A DNA stretch of 64,000 bases from Latrodectus hesperus (GCA_037975125.1 CM075853.1:34618613-34682612); one strand, 5' to 3'. Counted from the first letter of the stretch, positions 31,483-46,277 are shown. A program made the numbers and translations. Notes: generated by a model not told the origin, from the sequence alone.

Positions 31483-34400
31483 TAAAAATTATTTTATTAA
31501 GAGTAAAATAAAATAATTTAAAAATAATAACAATTTACAAGAGTGGAATAACAAAATATCATGTTATGCCCTAAAAGTTTATTTTCAAATTATTAAAAAT
31601 GTTAAACAAGAAACTAAGACAGGTATACTTGATATGATACAAAAATATCTTTATTTGCTTTATTCGTCTCATAGTAATTTTTTTGAATTTCTTTTAATTA
31701 ACATAATAGTATTATGTCTAGCAAAATATTTTAATTAAACTAATATGCATTAATTAGTCAGATAAATAAAAGATTGCTAAACAGGGTTTCTTAATATATT
31801 TTTAATGTAAAATTGTTTTTTTCTAAATACTTTATGCAAAAAATGTTTCAAAAGCAAAAAGTAAGAAAAAATTCACAGATATTTCCATGAAATTTTGCAG
31901 AATATATTTGTTGTGATAAAAATGTACCCAATGAAGAACATAATTTGTTAATTGGAATTCATGATCTTGATAATTAATATATATTTTTTTATTTTCATGA
32001 CATTTTCTTTATTGTAGCTAAATCCTCTGTAAATATTTTTTCGTATTTCCCTCTCTTCGTAAAAAGTATCAAATTAATTTCATAAAAAAATTTCAATAAT
32101 TTTATTTTCTTACTACAATGATTAATACTAATGCGTTAATTTTAAAAATGTAAGCGTTTTTGTAAAATGCTCTGCATGCTTGTATATTCCTTTTTTGAAT
32201 AAATGGCTAATAATAATTAATTTTAGCATAAAAATTGTCAATGATGTATTTTTATAGTGAAAAAATAAAGTTTAAGAATGAAAGAAAATGAATTTAAAGG
32301 ATATTATTGCTAGAATCTTTAATAAAGTATTATGCTACAAAATGAGTAATGATTTTACTTTTTTATTGGTGATAAAATGTTTAAAAGTACTATCAATAAA
32401 GTACTATATAATGCTTCACCAAGTGCATAGTTCATTTGTTAAGTGCTGTTCATTTAATTAATTAATTATTCAACCAAGTCTTTTTTAAGATGTGGCATGA
32501 AAATTGAACGAAACAATTAAAAATTTGTTGAAACATTCAATTCAGTTAAGTGTTACATCATCAATGTCATGCCCCTATTCAATATTTATAGTTTATATGT
32601 ATTTTTATAATTTTTTTAATGGTAAATAAATGTCAATGAACGATTTGTTCAAATTATTTCCTAAATTAAATAGAAGAATTAACTAATCAAATTGAAAATT
32701 TTGAAATCTATGGTAAAATATGTAAACAATAATTGATTTTATTTCGAAATTGTAGATTTTTTTGCAAAGTTAAATGCTTTAAAATTAAAGTTCATATTCT
32801 TGCATTTTGGGAAATCAGAAATAGTTTAATTTCATTTATTTATTTTCTGTAGATAATTATTTTTATTTTGAACTTAATTCTTGAGTTGAAGTTTTTTAAT
32901 ATTAACTTATATGTAATAGTTTTAAATAATCTAATTATAAAATTTATATTTATAAATTACTAACTTTATATTTCTTGTAGATGTAAAATCTAAATATATG
33001 GCCCGCCTGGAAAAATTCAGAATAAAATATTAGACTTGTATAGATATGCGTCTTCATTAACATTATTGAAATATATTTTCATTACAAAACACCAAAGAAT
33101 ACATTTATAATTAAAATGTATCATTGAAACAAAATATTTGGAAAAGAAATCCAAATTATCTACTAGTTTATAGATATTTGTGTAGTGTTGAGGAAATAAA
33201 TGTATGCTTAAAAATATATCATTTGATTTAATTAAAAAATGCTTCTAATTATAATAGATTATAGTTAAATATTTATACTAAAATTACTAGAATCGATTTT
33301 TAAGGCCTTAATATTCAGATTAAATAATCTGGCAAAATATGCACATAATGGATATAAAAATACTCTTTCTTATTTATCAGTACTAAATAAGTGCTTATGG
33401 TATTTATCAACACTGTTGTTATAAGATTTTAAAATGATTGTTTATATAACCTCCAGACCTACTAATGACACATTTAGTATAACCACTTTATAGTAGCATT
33501 ATTTTAATAATTGGAAAGAATAAAGTTAGATGCTGAATCATCAAAGGTTAAATGCTGTTAATTCAAAGGCAAAAACCTTCAGAAGTTATTAGATATAAGA
33601 AAATCAATAAACTAGTAATTTGATATAATACATTATTCTCAAAATAGAAATGCAAATTCGGCAATTTATTTCTAACCAATCAAAATATTCGAAAAATGTC
33701 ATGTTAATGAAAAAAAAAGTATTTTTCTCCTAACTCAACTCAAATAAATAAGTTAAAAGAAATATTTTGCAATATTTTCGTAAAAAATATTGACCTATCT
33801 TTGCACTAAAAGTGTAAAGATAGGTTATTATGTAGACAATACTTCAATTATCTTATTTTATATGTATTTTTCACAAAATTCTTTTACTTTCTGGGATTTT
33901 TATAGATTTTGGGAGAAATGAATTCCTAGACGTTTTCATAGTAAAAAAGTTTGAAAGTATAAAAGAAATATAGGCTTTAAGGCAATATTTTCTTTCTGCC
34001 TGAATTAATTTATGTTGTAGATTTATCTCAGGCTTATTTTTACACCAAATAAGTTGTCGGTTTTCATTCTTTCTTTTTCTCTTTGTATTCTTTTCTTTTA
34101 ATGAAAAACTAATTAATTAATATACTCAGTTCCTTAAATGCTAATTATCTCCATCTTTTACGAACTTTACAAAATAATTTTACACAAAAGAGTTTATATT
34201 TCAGTGTTCTGATGTTTTTCGCTAGTTATAAGCATATGCGTTATATTGTATTATTTTATCTGACTCAGTATTAAACATTTTTCAAATATATCTAATTTAA
34301 AAATATATCCATACGTAAACTAAATAAAATATAATTAATTAATATTGCAGTTGATTTTTATACGATAATAGACACATCATAATAAATATATTTATAATTT

Positions 34401-35899
34401 AGTCTTTAAATTTCATTATCATAAATCTAATAAACGGAGAAAATTAAATACCTGATATTTTTCATATCTATGTACATTTCTGATAGTGACAAATATGATA
34501 AATTTAAGAACTGGTTGCTAATAATTTCCTTCTAGTATTACCTTTTAGCAAATATATATCTAGCAATATAAAATAGTACTTTATCTCCTTAAAGACTTAA
34601 TGAAATTATAACTAACTGGACTACCTGAATCTTCATTTATTTGTTGATTATCAACAGTCATTATAATTACTTTTAATATTTCTATGAATTTAAATATAAA
34701 AATATTTTTAAAAGCAAGAAATGACATATAATTTATTAAAATTTTTGCTTCTAATTTTAATGTACCAAAATTAATAATAGTGTCAAAATTAAAATTTGTG
34801 TTCAGTTGAAACACTTTGGGAGTGTCATTTTGTGAACAGTAAATTTAAGAATATTAAATTATGCCAACAAGTTTCTCTTGTTCAAAATCTAATAAAAATA
34901 TATTTATCCATGAATTTTCTTTTTAAAAATTTCTACACATTTTGAACATACTTTTATTTTTATGTATTGATTACGCATTGTATCACCACATCAAAAATTC
35001 ATATCATTTTGAATTTTTAAAGTTAATAAGATTTCATAGACTTGATTTTTTGAAATGTAATAAAATTAAATTAAATAGGCAATTTTTAATATTGTCAGTG
35101 ATAGAAAGTAATGTTAAATATTCAAATATTTTTATAAGATGATTTTTATTGTTTAGGCGATATGAATTTATATTATCGAAGACATTTATGTAAACTATTA
35201 AAACACTGCATTATTTTAATAATCATATATAATTTTCAAAAATAATTTTCACCTATTACAATTCTCAAACGACATTTACTTACAATTCGAAAAAATGACA
35301 ATTTTAAATTTAATTCGTAAATCCTCAAAGGATGCATTTAAAATTAATAGGTAATTTTTATAAGAATAACGAATGTTCCATTTTTTAAATACTATTTGAA
35401 AAATAGCTTTTTATATTTTATTCAAGTTTTTTTAGAAAATATGTTTTTTAGAAAATGTGAACTTTAATATCGGACATTTCACAATATGGTTCTTTTAAGA
35501 TTAAATAAAAATTAAAACAAATGAAAAACTCGCATTAAGAAATATTCAGGAATATACAATAATGAATTTTCTTTTTAAAAGAGTGGGTTTAATTAAATAT
35601 TATTATTAAAAATAATATAAAATTCATTATCGTTAATAATTTTGTCTTCCGAATAAAATTGAATTGCATTTGTATTATGATATATTATCCAATTGAAATT
35701 TAATTTTTTTTCTTTTTTGGAAAAATAATTTACAATTTTGGAAAAAATATGAAAACATTTTTCATTCCAATAGAATTTCTGAAAAAGTATTCAGTATCAG
35801 AAATTAAATATTTAAGTCGAGATTATTAAAATATTCATACATTAAATAAAACAAAATATCTACTTATACTCCCAAATTCATTTATAGATTTTTTTCATG
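31483..35899. other. A+T-rich non-coding DNA containing one short hairpin
   Basis: About 4.4 kb of uniform A+T-rich sequence with no supported gene. The only structured item is the inverted repeat at 33793-33825, listed separately. The frames at 34581-34814 and 34942-35142 have no motif. Confidence 0.6.
33793..33825. repeat. 14-bp inverted repeat with 5-nt loop
   Basis: The arms 33793-33806 (acctatctttgcac) and 33812-33825 are reverse complements with one mismatch, around the 5-nt loop taaaa. Confidence 0.9.
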
Positions 35900-36660
35900 T
35901 CCTAATAGTGATACTTTGTACAGCATAATGAGTTACAACAATGGTAAAAGGGTGACTTTTATCCTGGTAGGAATCCCTCTCTGTAATATTGTCATTAATG
36001 GCCGAACAATAGATTGCATCATCAAGTTGGCTTTGACATTTACAGTTTGGTTGCCCAAAGCAGCAATGAGATTGATCCTACTTTCGCAAGAAAAATACTC
36101 TCCAGACCCTAATTCTCAGTATCAATAATGGGTGTCTTGGCCATAGACAAGAATGGTGCCAGAACCCACCTGGCGCTTTTTTAACCATCACTGACTTTAA
36201 TTGGCATCCAAACCAAATCAGTTAATAACAGAAAGGTCACTGTAGTGTATAACAGTTCTACAAATATTCAATTTATTACAGATTGTTGTGTGACTAGTGT
36301 TTCTGTAGCAGTTCGAACATCTGCTAAACACCTAGTTCTATGCACCTCGGCCATACTAAGCTTATAGTAGTTCATCTATTTGTTGTGCCATGTAACAGCT
36401 CACTATACTGTCTTTTCACAGAAGTACTTTCATTTAGCTGTTGCTGTGAACAACCATGTTGAGTGGACACATTTCTGTCCAGTCGCTCTTCAGTATTGCG
36501 GAAATAAATTCAACCTTTTCACTGATCTACTACACAAATATGTTCTAAATTAGTGAGCTAGTGAAAATAGTCTAGTCTTTCTTAAGGTGTAGTGTCATCC
36601 ATCTGTTTGGAGGCTTCAGGTGAAAACGGAAGTCATATGTATTATCTGAAAAACTAAAAA
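35900..36660 (+). other. GC-richer relic of an unassigned mobile element
   Basis: Composition changes clearly from the A+T-rich surroundings, and the block is probably an old transposon copy. On the plus strand one frame around 36135-36360 reads NGARTHLALF and then KVTVVYNSSTNIQFITDCC. This faintly recalls the aspartic-protease region of BEL/Pao-type elements ('..LDSGSQ.SFIT..'), with the catalytic Asp changed. The similarity is weak, stops interrupt it, and no reverse transcriptase or LTR was identified. The region to about 37030 may belong to the same relic; it contains a (TTTA)n stretch near 36931-36966. The 70-residue frame at 35916-36128 is not recognised. Confidence 0.35.
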
Positions 36661-39044
36661 AACATTTTAATTCATGTTTTGGCAGGTATCATGCACACTA
36701 ACATAATTTGACTCTAGATTCTACTCAGTCGTTTAACCATTCTTGGATGCAATATTTTAATATAGGGCGTCTTCCCTGAATTTTAGAACTGCGTTCTTCC
36801 AGAATGAGATTCCAACAAGATTTTTTTTCGTTAAAGCTTGTTGGAAACCACATGAATGTTACCTGCAGATACACTGAATAGGCAGGAATGGACTATTCTT
36901 TAGTGTCCTGCTTTATCAGACTTGATGTGTTTTTTTATTTTTTATTTATTTATTTATTTTATTTTTTGGTGACACATAAACATTTTGATGTGCGATACTC
37001 CACAACCTCTGAACCAGGGCAATATGCCCAATTTTCTGTTTTTACCTGAATTGCATATGAAATTTCTAATTTTATTAATAATATAAACTAATTTATATGA
37101 TCAAAGTGTGTGTTTCAATTTGCTATTAATGGTCACTCTTACTATCAAGTATTGTAAATTTTTTAATAAACTTTTTTTTTATTTTCATGAGTTTTTATTT
37201 TGTTTTCTTAACTAATGTTGCTGTTTTCTTGGTACAAATTATTTTTCCATTCTACATTATGAATATATTAAAGGCTAAACAATGAATTTGACATCCAGTG
37301 TCCAATGGTTTATGTCATTTACAAAATTTAACTATGCTTATGAATGATAAATATGCAAAATTACTAAACTAATAACATTAAAGGCAACAGTAAGAAATTG
37401 AATCAAAATCAATTATGTGATATTTAATTAAGAAATACTTTTATAATGTTATTTAAATTGGAATGAATTATTCACATATACAATGTGAAGTTTCAGCAAA
37501 TATTACCAAATCAAAATACATATTTCAATTGAAACATCCTTTTTCTTAAAATAGTAGGTATGACCAAATACTTAGCAGGAAATCTAAATTCTTTATAATT
37601 CATTGATATTAATTTTTAATTTAAAAATGTAAATAAATAAAATACTCTGTTCGGGTAAATTTCATGATCAAAAAGTTTAAATGTAGAGAATAAATTATTC
37701 ATCAATTTGATATTCAAATATTTAATGGGAAACAACGTGCAAAATACGAATGAATCTACTTGACCAAATCCATAGTCTATATGAATTATTCAAGCAATTA
37801 AGTTAAAAGTTCTTGAAGGGCTTTCGAAATAGGCTGGAACAAGTTAACTCAATGAAGCTCTATAATGCATCGATAGAGTAACGATATAGTTTCTCTTGTG
37901 ATTCTGAGTGCATTTTTGAGGTTAGCATTTGAATTTTGAATAAATTATTCTGATCCAAGATATCTTTTTCAGATTAAACTTCTAAAACAGAATGATTTAT
38001 TTTAGATTTTCTACAGTTTTAGCAAATGCATTACGAAATTGGAATGTCTTCAAAAACGAGATTTTGGTTTATTGAATGTCAAAGTTATTATGTATATATA
38101 TCACGGAAATGTTTAACGAGCTCAAACTGTTGTTTACTTAGTGCAGAAATTGCAATGATTAGAATTGCATACAAAACAGATGCACAACTCACTTTTATGG
38201 GCTAAACTTTGTAATTCCGATGATATTTTTGTGAACTAGCTTCATTTTCTACGCTTACTATTAAAGACACATTCATTTTGTAAAAATTAAAGTAATGAAA
38301 ATAAAACTTTACGATCATTTTAATCCATAATATTTCTCAGATACATGTTTTGGCAAATATTCAGCTGGTGATCAATGCTTCAATTTTTTTTAAATTAAGA
38401 ATTCTTACGTCACCAATTTTATTTAATAACTTGTTTGTACAAATATGTCTAAAATTAAAAGAAAAGTTAATATTAGAGCCCATTTATTTTGTAAACAATT
38501 ATGATTAGCAGTTCTTATACGGAAATGTTAATCACTTGGTAAACTGACAAATATGTAGCACGGTGGAGGATTTGTTAAAAAGCAATTATTTCGCTAACAT
38601 TATAATTAATAAAATTTTAAGCTTATGTATATATACCAATAAAAGGATTCTTAAGAATAAAATTAATTTAAAAATTTAAAACTAAGTAATCATTTAATTC
38701 TAACTTGTAATAAATAGTAACAGAAATTTTGCTTGTATTTACCTTGAATGTAAATAACAAAGGCTGATCAATTTTATTTTATTCAATCGAATATTCACGA
38801 AATTTAAAAATAATATGACAATATAATAGGACTATTTAATTTTTATTAATAGAAATTATTTTTTTCTTTACATTTGCAAGTTTTCTGTTAAATAACGGTA
38901 AAATTATCTCTTCGAATCATAAGTCCATTTCTTTTTGAAATACTATTTCGATTTTTATTAAGGTTTCTCTTTCTAATAAGTCATAGATAATTTAAAAAAT
39001 GATATTTAATGGTCGCAACACTCTATAATATATATATAACTAAT
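36661..39044. other. A+T-rich non-coding DNA
   Basis: After the relic and the T-rich (TTTA)n stretch, no gene or element was recognised. Confidence 0.55.
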
Positions 39045-39089
39045 GTTTTGGGTATTTTAACTATATAAAATAGTTAAAATACCCAAAAC
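39045..39089. repeat. Perfect 20-bp inverted repeat with 5-nt loop
   Basis: The arms 39045-39064 (gttttgggtattttaactat) and 39070-39089 are exact reverse complements around the loop ataaa. Confidence 0.95.
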
Positions 39090-39397
39090 CAATTTTTTTC
39101 GTGAAGTAACCTCGCATATTGTTTATCACACGTTTAAATTATACTATAAAATTGAAGACAAATTCAAACGATTTGTAATGAAAAAACAATTGAAACTATT
39201 TTGATGTGAAAGGATGAATTCGATATCTGAAAGTGGTTATAAGAATGTATATTTGTTCTTAAGATACTCATATGTACCCCATATAAAATTCTATTCATTA
39301 TTCCATGGGAATTCAAACCCAGACAATTCAATAAAGTTAAGAAACACTTATATTTATACTGTATTGGTAGTTAGATGTATATTTTAAATTATACACA

Positions 39398-39989
39398 CAC
39401 TGCCCAACATTGAAAATACAATACTAAGAAGGAATTGCCAGAAAGTAACGAAACTCGGCTGACAGAAAGAGACAGCAACGAACTATAAGTGATCACCACC
39501 ACCACCTCCCGTCGGGCGTGTCGATCCACGCATGCTGACGTCACTCTGGCTGCACCAACACCCTATAAACGTTCCACAGTTCCTTGTTCCAACCATCTTC
39601 ACCACAGCTGGTGCACTGAGGACGCGTCCAGATATCTGTCAGCTGGATTTGTCATATGGACCATCCTTCCCCTCTCAGTCCAATCACCATGCTCCTCGTA
39701 AACTCGTCTGTCAGCTGGAACTGACTCCGTCGACGATGGTTTGGTATTCTCGGCAATAACAGGCGTCCTTTGCGACAAGAAAATATTTCAACGATTATCA
39801 TTCCAAGCAGCAATAACGACATGAATATTGACCACTTTGCCGTTTAATCACTTTATATCTAATTCTACGTGCTCTGGTGAGCTGAAACTTTACATCACTT
39901 TCATAACTTGCTAAGGTGCGTCTACTTTGAAATTTTCATAATTTTCTGACCACTCCTTATTGGTGTTGTGTTTTCAATGTTGGGCAGTG
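39398..39989 (-). mobile_element. Internally deleted Tc1-like DNA transposon with terminal inverted repeats
   Basis: The ends at 39398-39420 (starting CACTGCCCAACATTG) and 39967-39989 (ending CAATGTTGGGCAGTG) are inverted copies over 23 bp with one mismatch. Weaker inverted similarity, about 70 percent, continues inward for about 33 more bases. TA follows the right end; on the left TA lies four bases outside (39392-39393, with CACA between), consistent with a TA target duplication disturbed by a small CA slip. The GC-rich interior holds a broken transposase N-terminus on the minus strand. At 592 bp, the catalytic two-thirds of a full-length element is missing, so it could move only with enzyme from elsewhere. 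Confidence 0.88.
39500..39720 (-). pseudogene. Transposase N-terminal relic inside the Tc1-like element
   Basis: The minus-strand translation gives LTDEFTRSMVIGLRGEGWSI (about 39716-39657), matching the first helix-turn-helix of Tc1-like transposases. In another frame follow HQLW, a stop, then RWLEQGTVERL, a stop, and GVGAARVTSACVDRHARRE (about 39612-39500). These correspond to the 'RW.E.G.V.RR.GSGRPR.T...DR' helix and GRPR linker. At least one frameshift and three stops make it non-functional, and no catalytic domain follows. The plus-strand frames at 39489-39759 are antisense shadows. Confidence 0.78.
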
Positions 39990-42900
39990 TAGATAAATAT
40001 TATTTAATCACTTCATAATCATTAACTCTATAACTCAAATATTCCGAAACTTCTCAGGATTAGTAACAAATAATTATATTTGTGCTTAAATGCACAATCT
40101 AGAGCTAGATTTTGGTGAAATTTTAACGCATTTTTATTTAATATTTTTAACTTTTTACCATTAAAGTAAAAATGAAAATATAAGTACATTATAGACTTCA
40201 TATAAGGAAAAAATAAATCCATAATACATTGGCTGTAAATATTAAATTTAAATAACATAAGTTTGAAACTAATTCCATAAGAAGATTTGAATAATTAATT
40301 CTAGGGACGAGAGATTTATTCTTCAAAATATAACTCAATCTTTTAAGATCTTTCGAATGAAAGGGAGGAGATTAAGTTTGAATTTCTCCAGAATTGTTTT
40401 GAAATGTTTGGAGTTTGGCTGAAATTTATGTAATCCGAAATATGCAGGATCCCATTTATGAATTTAGTTTATTTTCCTGATTATCATATCACAGTGTTAG
40501 TTCCCATGAAATTTACAAATGATCTTATTTTTTCCCTTTTAAACTATCACGAAATTCAGTCATTATGATTTAAACTGTTCTCACTTTTGTTTATTGATCG
40601 ATGATAAATTAACGAGTCTCCGATCGTTTCTTTGAATAATTCATGATCATGTATACATGTACCTACATTTATTATTCCTGAGATACTTTTCTGACTATAT
40701 TTATTTTTGTTGTGAGTTTGGATTTTCATCATTCCATTTTCTCCACGAAAAAAATTATATCAGCATTGATGAAATCATTATAATCATGTCATTAAATTTC
40801 AATACTTAAAAAATTAAAACTTTCCTGAAACTTTACATCGAAAATTATGATAGCAAATTATTCTTTTAACGCATTAATGGAACCACAAGATTTCGAAAGA
40901 CAGTGCTTGTTAAAAATAAAGTATATATTACAATTTATTCTTGTGTTAGAATAGGTGGAAGAGATTTTGTAAGCTATTGTTTATTTTGAGCATTTTTGTG
41001 AATCAATATTTAAAACAAATAACTAATATTAACACATGAATCTATTTATAATTCTTAAATTTTTTCATGGTATTTCCCTTTATATTTTAACAAGGTAGCT
41101 TTATGTTTGCAAACTTGTTTTCTTTTTAATTTTTATAGCACAATGATTTTTTATATATAATTTTATATAAAGCAAAATAAAAAGTTCAGTTAAATTAAAA
41201 AAAACATAAAATGATTTATTTCATTATTTAGAAACTATATAATTACATTTCATAAAATAGAAGTATTACCTTATTCAGAGTTACGTTCTTAGCGAAGCAA
41301 ATGAAAATATGTGTGCATGCTTAGGTGTATTTGCTTAAAATCTCACCTACTTCTTGCAAAATAATGTATGTGTCTAACTATTACACAATTAATTCTTTGG
41401 CTGATATGAATTCACATTTAAAAACTTATTTGTATTTAAGGATCACAAACTTGTATGACTCTAATATAATTATAACATTTGAATTTATCTAATACTAAGC
41501 AAATTTTATGAAATATACCAAAAAGAAACTAGATGGCTAGAACTAGAAATTAATGAGTTGCCTTTTCCTTATTACTCACGTATATATTTTAAAAGCTTAC
41601 TCACTGATTAAAATATATATCCATCACATGAATACAATGAATATTCTTGTGGTATAATAAAATATTTTTATTTTAGAAAGTTTTCTGTTTTGCAGAGAAT
41701 GTCAGCAATGATTTATAGGGGCTATTTTCTCTCTACCTGCTATTGCTAGAAACACTTTATAGTCATGTTTATAAAAATATATTTTATAAATTACACAAAA
41801 ATATATAAATTATGTGAAATCTGTATAAATAGTATTAAAAAAAGCATAAGTAATATTTAAATATATAGCTTAGCATAAATAAAAATCATATAATTACTAC
41901 AAATCTTGCTTACTAAATACTTATTTTTTTCGCTGTAAACGTTTTAAAATGTAACATATTTTAATATTACAGTTCATTTATTTTTAGTCAATGCTTATTA
42001 TTTATTTAATACTTAAAATTTAATATGATTTTTTTAGTGTTAGCTATTTTATCTTCAATTTAAAACTATTTAATTTGTTTTGTTATTTACAGGAGCATTT
42101 CTCAAATAATGTATATTTCATGATGCTTACATTTATCGTATGAAAAAATAAGATGTTTTTAGTAGTTAAGACAGATTTTAATTAGGTATATAGTTTAAAA
42201 AACCTTTTATAACATTTTTCAAAATATTAATATTTTCATTAACAGGGAATATTTTATTTTTATGTAATTTTTAATGAATTATAAAATATTCGTGAATTCT
42301 GTTACATTTTTAGGCTTATAACTATTTAACAAAAGAAAGTTTTTCGTTTTACTTTTCTTGAATGAAAAATTTTTTATCAAGGTAACTTACAACAATATAA
42401 GCTTCTAGAAAAGCATAAAAAGGAAAATTGCTAAAAATATTTAGAGAAAATCAATTTACATAATAATGAGAATCTGATCTCAAAATGGAATATTCATTAA
42501 CAATGTTTCAGTAATAATAATTTTAAGGGTTCTATTTTGAAAAATGTAAAATTGGACTATTGAATATTGAAAATAAAAATTGGATGGGGTAAAATATTTT
42601 AAATGTTTTTGGTATAAAATTTATAGCTTGTTATGAATATGTTAGTTTTCTTGAATAAAAAAACTTTTAGATGAATTATTACTCGCTCTTTCCTTTCTCG
42701 ATCTTTTTCTTCCTAAATATATACATATTTTTTCAGCATACATACATATTTAAGTCGAAAAAAGTTTGATTAGTAGATATAAATGCGTATGTTAAAAATT
42801 AATTTATATCGTTAGTTATACAATGCATTGGATAACAATTTTCAAATATAATAATATAAGATTTGTATTTAAATTTTAAATGTTAATATCAGAATTTTAT

Positions 42901-43861
42901 TTGCAGTTTTAAATATAATTTATAAAATTACAAAAATCCATAAGTGAATATTATTGTCATGTTTTAAATATTGATGTGGTTAACTTTCTTCATTTCACAT
43001 TCACTTCATTATTTTCAGTAAATTCCCGTTAATATTGATAAAAATTATAAACGGAAGTAATTAATATTACTCTTTACATATATGGTTACAATTTTACCGA
43101 TGCAAAATTTTCCTTCTGAATGATTTTCTAAGAATTTAATCTTCTTTCTTGCTATACTTCTCTGTCAAATGAAGAACTGTGAAATGTTTCTATGAATAAA
43201 TTTTCAGCCCTGTTTATAGTTGGAGCTTCCGTATAACAATATTTGAGATATGTGGAAAATTACTTAAATAATAAGATGTGTATAAAATCTTAGCTGATCG
43301 TTATCATAAATTGCAATCAACGATATACCTGGCACATATAGTTTACTATCCAATTTTCTCTTCATAATTAATTGAAAATAAAATTTTCAAAAATGAAATT
43401 GTTCAAATGAAATGTATGTCTTTTTATGAGTAACAGTGTAAAATATAAACTTTTTTTCTTTAAATTAACTAAAATAGGTTAGATTCAAAATGAGACTATA
43501 AAAACTAATATTATTTAATTTGTGCCGATCTAAATCCTTATATTTGAGTAGAAACTTGTCAAAGTGATAAATTTTAATGTTTTAAATATGCAAAGAAAAC
43601 AAAATCTTAAAATTAACTTATTAATTTGTGCTTTTTCTTGTATAGGTTTTCTTCTTGGGTCTGTTTCTTTGATAATTTTACTCCATTCTTTTCTTCAACT
43701 TCTTTTTAATTCCTGTCTATAAGTAAATTTCAGTGGTATTTCTTTTAAAAAAATTAATTGTAAATAATCTTCATAATATCATTAACAATGAATGTATTTA
43801 TTCATATTTTAAATAGTCGTTATTTAAACGTTATTACCACAAATTTCCTTTTTGAGGTCCA
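39990..43861. other. A+T-rich non-coding DNA
   Basis: About 3.9 kb with nothing recognisable. The minus frame at 40028-40258 has no motif. Confidence 0.6.
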
Positions 43862-43930
43862 AAATGAACCCAAGAACTGTTGAATCGAAGGCAAAACCCT
43901 AACCATTTAGCTACCTACAATGCCTGAATT
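43862..43930 (-). mobile_element. Decayed tRNA-SINE head, same family as 14619-14791
   Basis: The minus strand reads a close variant of the head of the SINE at 14619. Shared blocks are ggtagct.aatggttag, then ttgccttcg.ttcaacagtt and tgggttc (box B region). The body and tail of the SINE are not recognisable downstream and no target duplication is seen, so it is an old or truncated copy. Two members in one window show that this SINE is dispersed. Confidence 0.75.
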
Positions 43931-46277
43931 GGTGATGGGATAAAACTTGCTTATTTACCCCTAATTATAGGATATGTCTAATCATATTTCGACTTAGAAT
44001 GATGTTAGCATTTCAATACGGAAAATATTCCTAAATATTAACACTGCCTAGCAAATAAAAAATAACCGATTGTAAAAGTTTTATTAGCTTGTAAACACTA
44101 GTGTTTTATTAAGAAAAATTATCTTGATTAACACTACATAGTCTTATAGCACAAAAAAGTGAAAAATACATTTAAATAAATGCGAGCCATCCATTATAGG
44201 ATTTCTTGTTTTTTTTTTCTTGCAAAAAAGCATAATTTATCTCTATCACAAAATTCCCACATTTAATTTTTTATCTGCTCTGTTTTAATAAATAACAACA
44301 AATGAGTCTTTAGAGTTTTTGAACGGGAAGGAAAACAAAAATGTCAGGCGTTTTTATTACAAACTTTTATGCTAAGGCCTTTAAATAAATTATGGTGTTG
44401 TAGGTTTATTCTGAATTCAGTGTGTTTTTGATTGTATTTTTTCTATTTACTCTGTGGTTTCATTTTATTCTTTATTTGGTATGCTCCACATTCCTAGAAT
44501 TCCATATTAATTAAAAAATCATTTTATAAAAAACAAATCATTTTTGCATATTATTTTCGTATAACATGATATATTTCATTGTATTAAAAAAGTTTTTATA
44601 TTATTTTCATTTTACTGCATTTGAAAATAATTGTAAAGCATGAAAAGTTGTTTTATGTGGCTCATAATTTTTAGCAATTTGTATTCTTATAAAAATGTAA
44701 ATATGAATTCGCGTACGAAAATATCTCCACTTAAATGAGAAGAAGTCTATATTAGTATCTGGCTACACATTATTACATTTAAAAAATATAAATTATTATT
44801 AAATACAAATGATGGAATTATATTTAAAAATAATTCATATTTATCATGAAATTTATTAATGTAATAAATATAATATAATGTATAACGAAAACTCCTCAAG
44901 TCTGATTATTTTTCCTCTTATACTTAAAAAATTTAAAGTTTATAAATATTAAGATATTTATATTTTAAGTTAAGTGTTTGTCAATTTCTTCAAAATGCAT
45001 AACGTTTCAATATTAAACGTGTTGAGCGTGACTTTGAAGTCTATTAATTATTTTAAATTCTTATTTGATTGTTTGTATTTGTTATAATTAATTTTAAGAA
45101 ATTTGCTTTTATAGGCATACGGAAACATTTTTTATTTTATATTTTAAATTATTTTTTAATTTATCCATCAAATCAATGAAGGAAAAGGAGATTCTTTAGT
45201 GAAACTAGAAATGTTTGAAGTCAGTAAAAAATATAAAATACATTTCTCTTCGGAAATTTTTTAAAAAGGATTATCATTTTCATAGTATAATTAGAACGAT
45301 AGTATATAATGCATTTCTATGTGCATTGAGATATTTGCTTAAATCTATTTGATATTTTACGCTAATTACACATAATAAATCTTTTACTGACTAGCAAAAT
45401 TATAATTTAAACTTTTTATTAAATTAAATAATGTAAAATGAATTTACTTCTGGATATTTCTTTAGTAAAATATGAAAAGAATCTGCAAACATACAATCAT
45501 ACAAATAAATCATAATTTGAATTTTGCTGTCGTAGTCATAAAATATTTTTCTTAATTAAAAGATTAGATATCACGATTTAGTCAAATTTTCATTAAATTG
45601 AAATAAAAATAAATTAACTCTATTGCTAATTAATTATACGATGGTTTCAAATTAATTTAAGTGAAATTGAAATATAGTTTAATTCAGAATTTGTCAATAA
45701 TAATTATTTGTGTAAAATTTTATATAATAAAAATAATAATTATTGGTAATTTGAATAACATTACTCGTTATAATTTAATTGTTTTAACAAAAAAAATCTT
45801 ATTTATATCCGAATAATATAAGGTTTGTAAAATGTGAGTGAATAGAATTTTTTTGAATTTTTTTTTTAAAATTTCAATAAAAATATATAACATTTTTACA
45901 TCATTGATGCATTCTTTTCATAAATTTTTATTATAAATTGCAGTTAACTTAGAAAATTCCTCCCGCATTTATTGTATCGCAGTATATAATTTCAAAATTT
46001 AGAGATTTCATTCAGTCTTTGCATAGATATTTTGGAATTTTGCAAATAATATATATCAATTCTTGTAATAAATTAATGCTTAATTTTAAAATTTCGCTGA
46101 ATCATTAATGCCTGATTAAGTCAAAATTTATTCTTGAGTTTTTTATAAATCAGAATGAGTATATAAGAAAAATAAAATTTATAAAATACAAAAACTAACA
46201 AGAAAATTATTGCCATGAAAATGTGCTATTTTTAATATGTTCTCGAACGATAGAAAAATGTTACTAATAATGTATAA
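43931..46277. other. A+T-rich non-coding DNA
   Basis: No gene or element was recognised. Confidence 0.6.

Noticed and set aside
39489..39759. Two plus-strand frames of 70-75 residues
   Set aside because: They are antisense to the recognisable transposase relic within a terminal-inverted-repeat element.
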